Assembly (NCBI RefSeq): GCF_001184025.1
Contig: NZ_BBYG01000024.1
Coordinates: forward strand, 116,293 to 180,292
Length of the DNA stretch: 64,000 nt
From: Streptomyces maremycinicus
GTDB lineage: Bacteria; Actinomycetota; Actinomycetes; Streptomycetales; Streptomycetaceae
Reading direction: 5' to 3'
Shown here in pieces: positions 8,523-17,080 of the stretch. Positions within the stretch are counted from its first letter, which is position 1. Each line of letters starts with the position of its first letter. Position numbers and translations under genes: made by a program. The notes below the pieces were generated by a model. It worked only from the letters and a program-made list of their open reading frames with translations, ran no database searches and had not been told where the DNA came from.

Positions 8523-9250
8523 TCCCGCTTCAACGAGTTCCCGTCTCCTCGCACGCACAGCGCCTGCTGACACGGCGAACGGAGATTATCGAGGCCGCCG
8601 GCGGAACCGCCGAGACTGCGCGCGAGCAGTGGCGCACAGCGCAGGCTCCAAAAAGGCATGTGCGCGTGGCGTTGGAGTCGATGGCCCGCGGTGTTGTCCG
8701 GTGCATGTACTGCGACGAAAGCCGCGCCACGGATATTGACCACTTCGAGCCGATAGAGAGAGCGCCCCTGCGGGCGTTCGTGTGGGCCAACCATCTGCTG
8801 GCCTGCTCCTTCTGCAACAGCAACGCCAAGCGGTCGCAGTACCCGGTGGACGCAGGCGGTACCTGCCTGCTGGTAGACCCCACTGCGGAGGATCCTGCCG
8901 ACCACCTGGTGCTCTACCTCAAGAGCGCCGTGTACTCGCCCGTTTCTGGTTCCCGCAAAGGTGCAGAGACGATCAGAGTATTCGGCCTCAATCGCCCTGA
9001 CCTGATCGCAGGGCGGTTGGATGCTTTCGACCGGGCCTGCTCCAACCTGCGTGACTGGCACAGCCTGCGCCAGGAGGGTGATCCGGATGCGGACCGGGAA
9101 GCCGACCGCGTGGCGCAGGCGTTGCTGAACTCCCCCTTCATCGACGTCGTGCACGCCATGACGCGCCTCAAGCCGAGCATTGCGCCGGCCATCGTCGGCC
9201 AGAGGACCGTCCCTGCTCTTGGTGCCTGGCGTGCTCTACACAGTCTCTGA
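8519..9250 (+). CDS. ptuB: Septu-like PtuB HNH endonuclease
   Basis: The 243-residue protein has an HNH core: CMYCDES, then DIDHFEPI with the central His, then NHLLACSFCNSNAK, giving the zinc-binding CxxC pairs and the His-Asn arrangement of the TIGR02646/PtuB type. The N-terminal 55 residues are helical and basic, and the C-terminal region (about 130-243) is a helical extension typical of these proteins. The GTG start at 8519 shares GTGA with the PtuA stop codon, and GGAGCAGGGCC lies upstream, so translation is probably coupled. The expected role is DNA cleavage in phage-infected cells once the partner ATPase is triggered. Confidence 0.72.
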   Translation: MIPLQRVPVSSHAQRLLTRRTEIIEAAGGTAETAREQWRTAQAPKRHVRVALESMARGVVRCMYCDESRATDIDHFEPIERAPLRAFVWANHLLACSFCNSNAKRSQYPVDAGGTCLLVDPTAEDPADHLVLYLKSAVYSPVSGSRKGAETIRVFGLNRPDLIAGRLDAFDRACSNLRDWHSLRQEGDPDADREADRVAQALLNSPFIDVVHAMTRLKPSIAPAIVGQRTVPALGAWRALHSL

Positions 9251-9573
9251 GAGATCCAGGCCCACATGCCGAGGTCTCCCCTGCCGATGGAGTCCTGACC
9301 GGGCCCAGTGATGCGCCTGATCGCGCAGCCCGCAACGAAGGAAGCGGCATTGCCTGCGGCCGCAGGCCGCTCTGTGGCTCGATGCTGAGCCTCACAGGCC
9401 GATTGGGCACGCGCTTCCTTCGCCAGCGGCTCGCGGCGGGCCGGTGGCCTGTCAGGCAGGCGACGCCGGTGCTCAACCGCCGACTGTCCGGCCATCGCGC
9501 CGTCTCCAACCCCCGCGCGCCTGAACCGGATCCCGGCTGTGCATGCCGGTCCGTGACGGTGAATCTTTGTATG
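9251..9573. other. Gene-free convergent region
   Basis: Between the HNH gene (plus) and the small membrane protein (minus) I see no gene, RNA or clear terminator. Confidence 0.4.
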
Positions 9574-9801
9574 TCAGGGACGTGCCTCGCTGACTCCTGT
9601 GGCGAGTTGGGTCACCACGTCCAGTACGCCCTGGCCGAACGCGGTCGGGGCGACCACCACGCCGAACGCCAGGACGATGAGCACCGTCAGCTTTTCGTCG
9701 TTGCGACTGCGGGCCTCGGTGCGGCGACCGAGCCGCACCACGATGATGACCGCCAGCAGCACCGCCACATTGATCGTCAGCACGAACAGTCCCTCCCGCA
9801 C
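9574..9801 (-). CDS. Small two-helix membrane protein
   Basis: The 75-residue product begins REGLFVLTINVAVLLAVIIV, a first membrane helix at about 5-24. A charged loop GRRTEARSRNDEK follows, and then a second hydrophobic segment LTVLIVLAFGVVVAPTAFGQG. This is the pattern of small Streptomyces integral membrane proteins of unknown function. The GTG at 9801 is chosen because everything upstream in the same frame is Pro/Arg-rich and not membrane-like. The ribosome site is weak, so the exact start is open. Confidence 0.5.
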   Translation of the reverse strand: MREGLFVLTINVAVLLAVIIVVRLGRRTEARSRNDEKLTVLIVLAFGVVVAPTAFGQGVLDVVTQLATGVSEARP

Positions 9802-10168
9802 GAGTGCCTGGCTTTTCAGGTGTAGTCGCCACCGCCGTCCCTCGGGTCCCGCTCCCCCGCGGATGGCACAAAGGAGCAGGCTGGTCGGCCGGATCGGCGG
9901 TGTTGCGGGCGGGCCGGCTCCAGCGCGGTGCAGTGGTCCTCGCCCGCGGCCGGGCCAGGTGGCCCGAACGCAGAAAAAGGGCCTGCCGTCCCGGGGAACA
10001 GCCGGGGCAGGCAGGCCTGTTGCGGGTCGGTCGGCGGGTGGGGCGGGCGTCGGGACCGGCGGGCGGGCGGGGTCGGCGAGGGAGACGTGCGTCACATTCG
10101 GCGGGGTCACAATCGCGCGGGCCGGCCCGTCGTAGAGGTGTAACTGTCAACAACGCAAGGGACGCCTC
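9802..10168. other. Divergent intergenic region with minus-strand terminator
   Basis: This gap lies between the small membrane protein (minus) and the AhpD-like gene (plus). The only structure I support is the terminator-like hairpin at 9974-10016. The promoter for the AhpD-like gene should be near its right end but is not recognisable. Confidence 0.4.
9974..10016 (-). terminator. Intrinsic-terminator-like hairpin read on the minus strand
   Basis: On the minus strand the segment reads as a GC-rich imperfect stem (gcctgcctgccccgg against the reverse complement of gcctgccgtcccgg) followed by CCCTTTTT. A GC stem with a T5 tract is a rho-independent terminator signature. No minus-strand gene lies immediately upstream, so it may stop antisense transcription across the AhpD-like gene. 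Confidence 0.5.
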
Positions 10169-10645
10169 ATGGAAGCCCGTTTGAACCTGTTCGGCAGCGA
10201 GCTCGCAGGCAAGACCGTGAAGTACATCAACATGGCGAGCATGGTGATCATCAAGGAGTCGGCCCTGCCCAAGGCCACCCAGAACCTGGTGATGCTCCGC
10301 GCCAGTCAGATCAACGGCTGCGGCTACTGCACCGACGTGCACAGCAAAGACCTCGCGCACGACGGGGAGAGCGCTCTGCGCGTCAACCTGGTCGCGGCCT
10401 GGCGCGAGACCAACGTCTTCACCGAGGCCGAGCGCGCCGCCCTGGAGCTGACCGAGCAGGGCACGCGGATCGCCGACGGAGCCGGCGGCGTCACGGACGA
10501 GGCCTGGGCGAACGCCGCCAAGCACTACGACGAGGAGCAGCTCACCGCGCTGACGCTGCTGATCGCGCTCATCAACGCCACCAACCGTTTCCTGGTCATC
10601 AACCGCCAGCCCGGCGGCGACTACCAGCCCGGGCAGCTCGGCTAG
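10169..10645 (+). CDS. AhpD/carboxymuconolactone decarboxylase family protein
   Basis: This 158-residue protein carries the AhpD-type redox motif in ASQINGCGYCTDVHSKD (CxxC plus His, about residues 46-62), followed by the family segment FTEAERAALELTEQGT. Such proteins are peroxidase or disulfide-exchange enzymes of the AhpD fold. The ATG at 10169 has AAGGGACGCC upstream. A strong bidirectional hairpin follows the stop. A second family member at 60896-61366 lacks both cysteines. The gene stands at the left border of the biosynthetic region, so it may guard against quinone redox stress, but that is inference. Confidence 0.85.
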   Translation: MEARLNLFGSELAGKTVKYINMASMVIIKESALPKATQNLVMLRASQINGCGYCTDVHSKDLAHDGESALRVNLVAAWRETNVFTEAERAALELTEQGTRIADGAGGVTDEAWANAAKHYDEEQLTALTLLIALINATNRFLVINRQPGGDYQPGQLG

Positions 10646-10710
10646 ACCGAGGCACACCGCACGTCGCACATCGCACACCTATACGGACGCGACACCTATA
10701 CGGGCGCGCA

Positions 10711-10762
10711 GCAGGGCGATGTCCCGGAGAGCCGGCCGCGGTTCTCCGGGACATCGCCCTGC
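10711..10762. terminator. Perfect 20-bp hairpin terminator between convergent genes
   Basis: gcagggcgatgtcccggaga pairs perfectly with tctccgggacatcgccctgc around a 12-base loop. It sits between the plus-strand AhpD-like gene and the minus-strand prenyl-synthase homologue, 14 bp beyond the latter's stop, so it probably terminates transcription from both sides. Confidence 0.85.
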
Positions 10763-10775
10763 CGTGCTCCGGGGG

Positions 10776-11678
10776 TCAGCGGCCGTTGTAGGCCAGTCGG
10801 GTGGCGAGGCGGGTGAACTCCTCGCGCCAGGGCCGGCCGAGCGCCGGAGTGGCCAGCGCGGCGCAGGCCCTGTCGACCAGACCGGCGATCCCGCGTTCGG
10901 CGGTGGCCTGCGCGCCGGCCTCGTCCAGCAGACGGCGCAGCAGCGCGGCGTCCGTATGCCCGTTGCGGGCCCGGGCCGGCAGGACGCCGGTGCGTGCGGA
11001 GCGCTGCGCGGCCAGGGCCAGGAGCAGGGCCGGGCTGTGACGGGGCGCGGCCGGGCCGCCGGTGCCCTCGGGGGCGGGGCCGTGCACGGCGATGAGTTCG
11101 TCGCGGAGCCGGAGGGCCTCGTCGAGGGCCAGGCCGTAGCGGTCGAAGGCGGCGCTCAGGTCGGGGCGGCCACCGAGCAGGGCTCCCAGGAGCAGGGGGC
11201 GGTGGATCGTGCGGCGGGCGCTCCCGGCGGCGGCGGGCGGATCGTGCGGCCCGCTGCCGGTGACCGGTGCGGTGTGCGGTTCGGTGTGCGGTTCGGTGTG
11301 CGGTGCGGTGCGCAGGTCGTTCCACAGCGTCCGGGCAGCGGCGGGCAGCCGTGCGGCCAGCCGGTCGGCATGGGTGCTCGCCGGGTCGCCGGGGAAGCGG
11401 CCGGGCAGGTGCAGGAGTTCGAGGGCGGCGCAGGTGTCGACGGCGACCGGGTCGCCGGGGTTGCCGCCCGCGGCCAGGAATCCGCTCACGCAGAACAGCG
11501 GTCCCAGCCGACCTGCGCCCTCGGCGGCACGGGCGGGGCGGGGGCCGGTGCCGTGGCGGGCGGTCTCCTGCTGCTGCGTGAGGAGGGGGCGCAGGCGCTG
11601 TTCGGCGAGGGCGAGCATGCCGGCACGGGTCTGCTCGATCGGGCCGGCCTCAGCAAAGGGCACGGAAACGCTCGTCAT
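10776..11678 (-). CDS. Degenerate polyprenyl synthase homologue lacking catalytic Asp motifs
   Basis: The 300-residue protein is clearly related to the intact synthase at 17081-18142. Shared features are FCVSGFLAAGGNPGDP near the first motif, RTIHRPLLLGALLGG, and the C-terminus REEFTRLATRLAYNGR. However, the first aspartate-rich region reads ALELLHLPGRFPGDPAST instead of LIHDDVLDD, and the second reads LRDELIAVHG instead of LRDDLLDAFG. About 50 residues around the first motif are also missing or replaced. It should therefore not be able to catalyse prenyl transfer. It may act as a non-catalytic partner that alters chain length, or be decaying. The ATG at 11678 has AAGAAGGCCACC before it and the frame is intact, which argues for continued use. 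Confidence 0.8.
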   Translation of the reverse strand: MTSVSVPFAEAGPIEQTRAGMLALAEQRLRPLLTQQQETARHGTGPRPARAAEGAGRLGPLFCVSGFLAAGGNPGDPVAVDTCAALELLHLPGRFPGDPASTHADRLAARLPAAARTLWNDLRTAPHTEPHTEPHTAPVTGSGPHDPPAAAGSARRTIHRPLLLGALLGGRPDLSAAFDRYGLALDEALRLRDELIAVHGPAPEGTGGPAAPRHSPALLLALAAQRSARTGVLPARARNGHTDAALLRRLLDEAGAQATAERGIAGLVDRACAALATPALGRPWREEFTRLATRLAYNGR

Positions 11679-12381
11679 GGTGGCCTTCTTCGCTGGGTGT
11701 GCGCGGACGGGACGGGGCGGGGCGGGGCCCTGGCGGGATGCGGGCGGCTGCGGTGCGGTGCGTGGCCCGGGGTGGCGGGCCCAGTCGTACAAGGACCGGG
11801 GAGTGGCCGGGGGCCGGGAGCGTTCGCCGCTGCCTGCCGATCGCTGCGGTGCGCTGCGCTGCGTGGGCTGCGTGCGCTGCGCCGCGCTTGCAGCGGGCCA
11901 ACGGTGCGTTTGCGGCGGGCCGAGCGGGCGAGCGGTGCGCTTGTACCCGGCCGGGACTGGAGGGCGCGGCGGGTGGACAGGAGCACGGGGCAGCGCCCGG
12001 CCGGAAGCGCAGAGGTGCCGCGGTGGCCAGGCGCGCGCTGGCGCCGCATGTGGCCAGGCGCGCGCTGGCGCGGCGGGTGGACAGGAGCACGGGGCAGCGC
12101 GCGGCCGGAGGCGCAGAGGTACCGCGGTGGCCAGGAGCACGGGGGCGCCGCGGCCTGCCGGGAGCGCGGGAGCGCAGGGGTGCAGAGGTGGGGCGGGAGC
12201 GCAGGGGTGGGGCGGGAGCGCAGGGCTGCCGCAGGTGCGCAGGGGTGGGGCGGGAGCGCAGGGCTGCCGCAGGTGCGCAGGGGTGGGGCGGGAGCGCAGG
12301 GCTGCCGCAGGTGCGCAGGGGTGGGGCGGGAGCGCAGGGCTGCCGCAGGTGCGCGGTGCGCAGGGGTGGGGCGGGGGCCGG
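11679..12381. other. Repeat-filled intergenic region
   Basis: No gene is supported between the degenerate synthase and the DUF3099 gene. The plus strand is extremely G-rich. Irregular repeats of about 30-60 bp built on ggcgcgggtggacaggagcac occur at 11960-12135, followed by the exact 38-bp tandem repeat at 12199-12350. Confidence 0.6.
12199..12350. repeat. Four exact tandem copies of a 38-bp G-rich repeat
   Basis: Copies begin at 12199, 12237, 12275 and 12313. Each starts gcgcaggggtggggcggga and ends gctgccgcaggt. Partial copies flank the array. The unit length is not a multiple of three and no gene runs through, so this is a minisatellite-like array. Confidence 0.9.
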
Positions 12382-12741
12382 TCAGGCTGCGGTGTGGTGT
12401 TCCGGCGGCAGGATCAGGGTGGGTTCCAGGGGGACGCGCGCGGTGGCGGGTTCTTCGTGGACCGGGGTCAGGGCGGGGCGGGCGCCGCGTTGCTGGCGCC
12501 AGCCCGCCTGGGCGGCGACCACGGCGACGTAGGGGATGAGGAAGGCGCCGGCCAGGGCGCACAGTGCGAGGGCGGGCCAGCGGCTCCAGGTGGCGGCCAT
12601 GACGACGACGCAGGCGCTGCGTACGAGCATGGCGGCGAGGTAGCGGCGCTGGCGGGCGCGGACGTCCTGGGTCAGGCCGGTGCGGGCCTGGGTGATGGAC
12701 GCGGGGCGGGGGCCGTGCCGGTGCCAGGGGGTGCGGCTCAC
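12382..12741 (-). CDS. DUF3099-like small membrane protein
   Basis: The 119-residue protein reads ITQARTGLTQDVRARQRRY followed by two membrane segments (AMLVRSACVVVMAATW and ALALCALAGAFLIPYVAVVA) and a disordered C-terminus, which fits the actinobacterial DUF3099 family as I recall it. Function is unknown. The GTG start at 12741 has CACGGAGGCCCA upstream, a good ribosome site. It lies 127 bp downstream of the cytochrome b gene on the same strand and is probably co-transcribed with it. Confidence 0.7.
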   Translation of the reverse strand: MSRTPWHRHGPRPASITQARTGLTQDVRARQRRYLAAMLVRSACVVVMAATWSRWPALALCALAGAFLIPYVAVVAAQAGWRQQRGARPALTPVHEEPATARVPLEPTLILPPEHHTAA

Positions 12742-12868
12742 TGGGCCTCCGTGGACGCTCCGGCTCTCGTGCCGGATGGCCGGAAAAAGCAGGGGCGTGC
12801 TGTCGCTGTCCGGGGTGGCACGGCGGTGGCGCGGGTGACGTGTCGCCTGGTCACCCGCGCCGCCGGTT

Positions 12869-14590
12869 TCAGTGCCGTTCCTGGTCCGGTCCGCGTCCTG
12901 CCGGGAGGGCGCCGGTGCGGGCGGTGTCCAGGTGTCCGTTCGGTGAGGCGTGATCGTCCGCGCCGTGGTCGAGGTGGGCGTGGGCCTCGCGCAGTTCCTG
13001 CGGGGTCGGGTGCGGGACCTGGCCTCCGTACAGCCAGCGGCTGAGGCGGTGGCGCAGCATCTCCTTGCGGGCCCGGGGGTTGGGTACGCCGTCGTGTTCG
13101 GCGGCGGGCAGGGGGGCTGTCTCGCGGATCTCGCGGGAGAGCAGCGCGTACTGCTGTCCGGCGTCGAGGGGTTCGTGGACCTCGATGAACTCGCCGTGCG
13201 GCAGCCTGCGGATCTTTCCGGTCTCGCGGCCGTGCAGGAGCTTGTCGCGGTCGCGCAGCTGGAGGCCGAGGCAGATCCGTTTGGTGATGACGTAGGTCAG
13301 GGCCGGGACGAGGAAGAACCCGATGCGTACCGCGTAGGTGATCTGGTTGAGGGACAGGTGGAAGCGTTCGGCGAGGATGTCGTTGGCGCCGCCGAACAGC
13401 AGCACCAGGTACAGCGCGACGAAGGCGCTGCCGAAGGCGGTGCGGGTGGGGTGGTCGCGGGGCCGGTCCAGGAGGTGGTGTTCGTCCTTGTCGCCGGTGA
13501 CCCAGGCTTCGAGGAAGGGCCACAGGGCCAGGACGAGCATCATCAGCGTGGGCAGCACGACGGCCGGTATCAGGACGCCGAAGTTGATGGTGTAGCCGCC
13601 GGGGGTGTTCCATTCCCAGGCGGGGAAGGCCCGCAGGGCGCCTTCGAGGAAGCCCATGTACCAGTCGGGTTGGGAGCCCTGGGAGATCTGGTCGGCGCGG
13701 TAGGGGCCGAAGGACCAGATGGGGTTGATCTGGGCGATGCCCGCCATCAGGGCGAGGACGCCGGAGACCAGGAAGAAGAAGCCGCCGGCCTTGGCCGTGT
13801 AGTGCGGCATCAGGGGCTGGCCGACGACGTTGTTCTCGGTGCGGCCGGGGCCCCGGAACTGGGTGTGCTTGTGGTAGAAGACCAGGATCAGGTGGATGAC
13901 GGCCAGGGCGAGCATGACGCCGGGGATCAGCAGGATGTGCAGGCTGTAGAACCTCGGGATGACGTCCTGGCCGGGGTATTCGCCGCCGAAGAGGAACATG
14001 GTCACGTAGGTGCCGACCACGGGGATGGCGAGGGTGACGCCTTCGGCGATGCGCAGGCCGGTCCCGGAGAGCAGGTCGTCGGGCAGTGAGTAGCCCAGGA
14101 AGCCTTCCAGGATGACCAGGACCAGGATCGCGAAGCCGATCAGCCAGTTGACCTCGCGCGGCTTGCGGAACGAGCCGGTGAGGAAGTGGCGCAGGGTGTG
14201 CAGGCACAGGGCGCCGATCATGACCAGGGCGGACCAGTGGTGCAGCTGGCGGATGAACAGGCCGCCGCGTATCTCGAAGCTGATGTCGACCGTGGAGGCG
14301 TAGGCCCTCGACATCGGGATGCCCTGGAGCGGGACGTGGGAGCCGTGGTAGACGGTCTCGGCCATGCTCGGCTCGAAGAACAGGGTGAGCCAGGTGCCGG
14401 TGAGGATGAGGATGACGAAGCTGTAGAGCGCGATCTCGCCGAACATGAACGACCAGTGTTCGGGGAAGACCTTGCGCGCCAGGAATCCGAAGTTGTAGAT
14501 CCCCAGCCGTCCGTCGGCCCAGTCGGCGATGCGCTCGCCCTTGGGCGCTTCAGCGCGCCCGCTCGGCGGAGCCTCCTCGATCGTGCTCAT
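12869..14590 (-). CDS. qcrB: Cytochrome bc1 complex cytochrome b subunit, stand-alone paralogue
   Basis: The 573-residue protein is a full cytochrome b: heme-binding helices with LHHWSALVMIGALCLHTLRH and HILLIPGVMLALAVIHLILV, the Qo-site PDWY motif in QGSQPDWYMGFLEG, and the actinobacterial C-terminal extension with EFIEVHEPL. It forms the quinol-oxidising core of complex III in the membrane. In Streptomyces the housekeeping qcrB sits in a qcrCAB operon; here there is no qcrC, qcrA or cytochrome oxidase gene, only a DUF3099 gene. A lone target paralogue next to naphthoquinone biosynthesis genes suggests a drug-resistant duplicate, which is inference. No frameshift or loss of heme ligands is seen. 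Confidence 0.9.
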   Translation of the reverse strand: MSTIEEAPPSGRAEAPKGERIADWADGRLGIYNFGFLARKVFPEHWSFMFGEIALYSFVILILTGTWLTLFFEPSMAETVYHGSHVPLQGIPMSRAYASTVDISFEIRGGLFIRQLHHWSALVMIGALCLHTLRHFLTGSFRKPREVNWLIGFAILVLVILEGFLGYSLPDDLLSGTGLRIAEGVTLAIPVVGTYVTMFLFGGEYPGQDVIPRFYSLHILLIPGVMLALAVIHLILVFYHKHTQFRGPGRTENNVVGQPLMPHYTAKAGGFFFLVSGVLALMAGIAQINPIWSFGPYRADQISQGSQPDWYMGFLEGALRAFPAWEWNTPGGYTINFGVLIPAVVLPTLMMLVLALWPFLEAWVTGDKDEHHLLDRPRDHPTRTAFGSAFVALYLVLLFGGANDILAERFHLSLNQITYAVRIGFFLVPALTYVITKRICLGLQLRDRDKLLHGRETGKIRRLPHGEFIEVHEPLDAGQQYALLSREIRETAPLPAAEHDGVPNPRARKEMLRHRLSRWLYGGQVPHPTPQELREAHAHLDHGADDHASPNGHLDTARTGALPAGRGPDQERH

Positions 14591-15161
14591 ACCCGCGCGC
14601 CCTCCCGTCGCCGCTCGGCCGTCACAGGCACACCCCGCCCGGCCGGTGAGCGGTCGGGGGTGGGGGCGGCCTGCCGCGGCGCAAGCGGGCCCGTGCCCTG
14701 GAGCGGATCGAACGCTATCGACGCCTGAGGTGGGCGAACAACCGCGCTCAAGCGAGACTCAAGTCTGTACTGGGCTGTTTCCCGGGCGAGTTGAGACCAC
14801 GGCGGGCGTGCGCCGGGCCGTCCCGGGGGCAACAGGGCTGTTTTCGGAGGCCTGTTGGCGGGGTGCGGGTGGCGGGTGGTGTTCAAGTGGACTTGCACGG
14901 GGGCTGGTTGCTCCGCTCTCGTCATCCTCGCAGCGTATGACCGGGCCGTTTGTGCACGCGACGGCGCGAGGTGGCCATGCGGCCAGAACCCGCCGGTCGG
15001 TCGCCAGGACCCGCCGGTCGGTCGCCAGGACCCGCCGGTCGGTGCTCGGCGCCCACCGCCCGCCGCCCGAAGCGCCCTTCCGCCTTCCGCTCGCCGCCCG
15101 GAACGCCTGCCGTCTGCGGCTCGGCGCTCGGCACTTGGCGCTTGGCGCTCGGCGGGGGTGG
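14591..15161. other. Intergenic region with short tandem repeats
   Basis: No gene is supported between the cytochrome b gene and the FAD monooxygenase. The segment holds a 21-bp tandem repeat (14988-15043), a run of gcttggcgctcggc-type repeats near 15060-15160, and otherwise unremarkable GC-rich sequence. The cytochrome b promoter should lie at its left end. Confidence 0.5.
14988..15043. repeat. 21-bp tandem repeat, 2.7 copies
   Basis: Copies of acccgccggtcggtcgccagg begin at 14988 and 15009, with a partial third from 15030. The unit is intergenic. Confidence 0.85.
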
Positions 15162-16757
15162 TCAGGGGCGGTGCCGGTCCGTGGCCGGTGCCGGTGCGGT
15201 GGCGGGCGGCTGGGCGGGTGTTCCGGCGGGCCGTACCGTGCGCCGGGCGGTGCCCGCGGGGGCCGGGGCGGCCGTGGTGAGGGGGGTGTCCGGTGCGGCG
15301 GGGCGGCGCCTGCGGGCCTGCGGGCCGTGGGTGAGACTCGGCACCGCGGCCAGGTCCGCGGCGGGTGCGGCGCGCAGTGCGGCGCGCAGGACGCGGAGAT
15401 GCGGCGCGGCGGGCGGGGCGGCGCCCTGGTGCTGCTGGAGCAGCAGGGTCGCGGCGTGCGGGTCGGTGGTCGCGGCGGCCGCGATCCGGGCCGTGTAGCG
15501 GCGGGTGAGCCGGGTGCGCGCGCCGGTGGGCCTGCCGTGGTCCGCGGGGGCTGTGTGCGCGCTGCGCAGGCTCGCCTGCCAGGCGGGGCCGATGCGGTGG
15601 GCGAGGGCCTGGCGCAGCCGGTAGCCGAGGCCTACGGCGCTCTGGTGGGCGGCCAGCATGTGGTCCAGGACGAGGGCCTGCTGCACGGCGAGTGTCATGC
15701 CGTGGCCGTGGGCGGGGGCGAGGCGGACGAGGGCGTCGCCGACGACGAGGAACTGGTCGGGCCAGCGGCGCAGTTTCTCGTAGTGGTGGCGGCTGCTGCC
15801 GGTGCTGGTGCAGCTGTAGACCGGGCCGAGGGGGGTGGCGGCCTCGATCAGGTCGTGCAGCAGGGGGTGGGGCAGGGCGGCCGCGGCGCGCAGCAGGCCC
15901 TCGTGGTCGGTGGGCGGTGCGGTGCCGTCGCCGCTGCTGAGCGAGACCGACCAGCGGCCGCCCTCGACGGGGTTGAGGATGCCCTGGCGGGGGTTGCCGG
16001 GTGAGGCCATGAGCAGCAGGCTCTTCCAGTCGGCGACATGGCCGACGGGGGGCGTGAATTCGGCGGTGGCGTAGGTGGTGGGGGTGCCGGCGAGGGTCTG
16101 CGGGGGTGGCGCGTAGCCGAGTTCGGCCAGCCACCGGGGGGCGCGCGAGGCGCGTCCGGAGGCGTCCACCACGAAGGCGGCGGGGATCAGTCGGCGCGGT
16201 GTCCAGCCGTCGGGTGCCTGCCGGTCCCGGCCGCGTGCCCAGACCCCGGTGACGGTGTCATGGGGGCCGCCCTCCAGGGCGACGACCTCGTGGCCGGTCA
16301 GGAAGGTCACCTTGGGGTCGGCGCGCAGGCGGTCGCGTATCACCGAGTCGGTCAGGTCACGGCCGGCGCTGAGCATCGACAGGCCCGTGTCGAAGCGGGG
16401 CAGCCAGCCGCCGGGGCCGAGCGCCAGCATGTCCTCGGGCATGCGGACGCGGACCGCTCCGGCGCGGGTGAGGTCCTGGCCGATGCCGGGGAAGAGCTGT
16501 TCCAGGCCCTGCTGGGCGGCGGTGGTGAGGGGGTGGGTGTGGCGTGCCTGGGGCAGGCCGCGGCGCCGGGCGGGTCCGCGTGGCAGCCGGTCGCGTTCGA
16601 TGACGGTGACCCGGTCCATGAAGTTGGCCAGGGCCCGTGCCGCGGTGAGCCCGGCGAGGCTGGAGCCGATCACCACGGCGTGGCCGTGGCCGCCTGTGTC
16701 TGCGCGTGTGTGCGGACTCAACTGGGCGGCCCTCCCTGTGCGTTGTGGTTGCATCAT
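15162..16757 (-). CDS. FAD-dependent monooxygenase/epoxidase-like protein
   Basis: The protein has an N-terminal FAD fingerprint VVIGSSLAGLTAARAL at about 28-43, ERDRLPRG after the second strand, and GLPQARHTHPLTTAAQQGLE, a signature of a group of flavin monooxygenases related to squalene and polyprenyl epoxidases. The second FAD motif is VVGDALVRLAPAHGHGMTLA. The C-terminal 150 residues are Ala/Pro/Arg-rich and poorly conserved. A likely role is hydroxylation or epoxidation of the prenyl chain or ring. The ATG at 16757 is used here. A TTG at 16721, eight residues before the FAD fold and preceded by AGGGAGGGCC, is a credible alternative start. It lies upstream of cytochrome b on the same strand. 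Confidence 0.75.
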   Translation of the reverse strand: MMQPQRTGRAAQLSPHTRADTGGHGHAVVIGSSLAGLTAARALANFMDRVTVIERDRLPRGPARRRGLPQARHTHPLTTAAQQGLEQLFPGIGQDLTRAGAVRVRMPEDMLALGPGGWLPRFDTGLSMLSAGRDLTDSVIRDRLRADPKVTFLTGHEVVALEGGPHDTVTGVWARGRDRQAPDGWTPRRLIPAAFVVDASGRASRAPRWLAELGYAPPPQTLAGTPTTYATAEFTPPVGHVADWKSLLLMASPGNPRQGILNPVEGGRWSVSLSSGDGTAPPTDHEGLLRAAAALPHPLLHDLIEAATPLGPVYSCTSTGSSRHHYEKLRRWPDQFLVVGDALVRLAPAHGHGMTLAVQQALVLDHMLAAHQSAVGLGYRLRQALAHRIGPAWQASLRSAHTAPADHGRPTGARTRLTRRYTARIAAAATTDPHAATLLLQQHQGAAPPAAPHLRVLRAALRAAPAADLAAVPSLTHGPQARRRRPAAPDTPLTTAAPAPAGTARRTVRPAGTPAQPPATAPAPATDRHRP

Positions 16758-17080
16758 GCGGTGCGGGCGGCCGGTGGGGCAGGGCGCGTTCCGGCCGGTC
16801 GGCGGCGCCGGCGCGGTGCCGCGGGCGCCGTGTCCGCGGCCGGGCGGCCCGACGTGCGGGGCCGGCCGAGGGCGATGTGCCTGGTGGAATGCGTGACGCC
16901 GGGGCCGGCGGGCGGCGCTCGAGGACCGGCATCGGCGGGGGCGGGCGCCGGGCGGGGGTTCGAGCGAAGGTCGAGGGATTCACGAGGGGGGCTCCGGCGG
17001 GCGTCGAGGACCCGGCGGCCGCAGACCGCTGGCGTGCGGCAGCCGGATCCCTGCCCGGCGGTGGACGAGGAGCGCGGGAC
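16758..17080. other. Short intergenic region, nothing recognised
   Basis: GC-rich spacer between the FAD monooxygenase start and the prenyl synthase stop. No gene or clear signal is visible. Confidence 0.4.

Noticed and set aside
12199..12350. Possible CRISPR array (exact 38-bp repeats)
   Set aside because: The repeats are directly adjacent without spacers, so this is a minisatellite.
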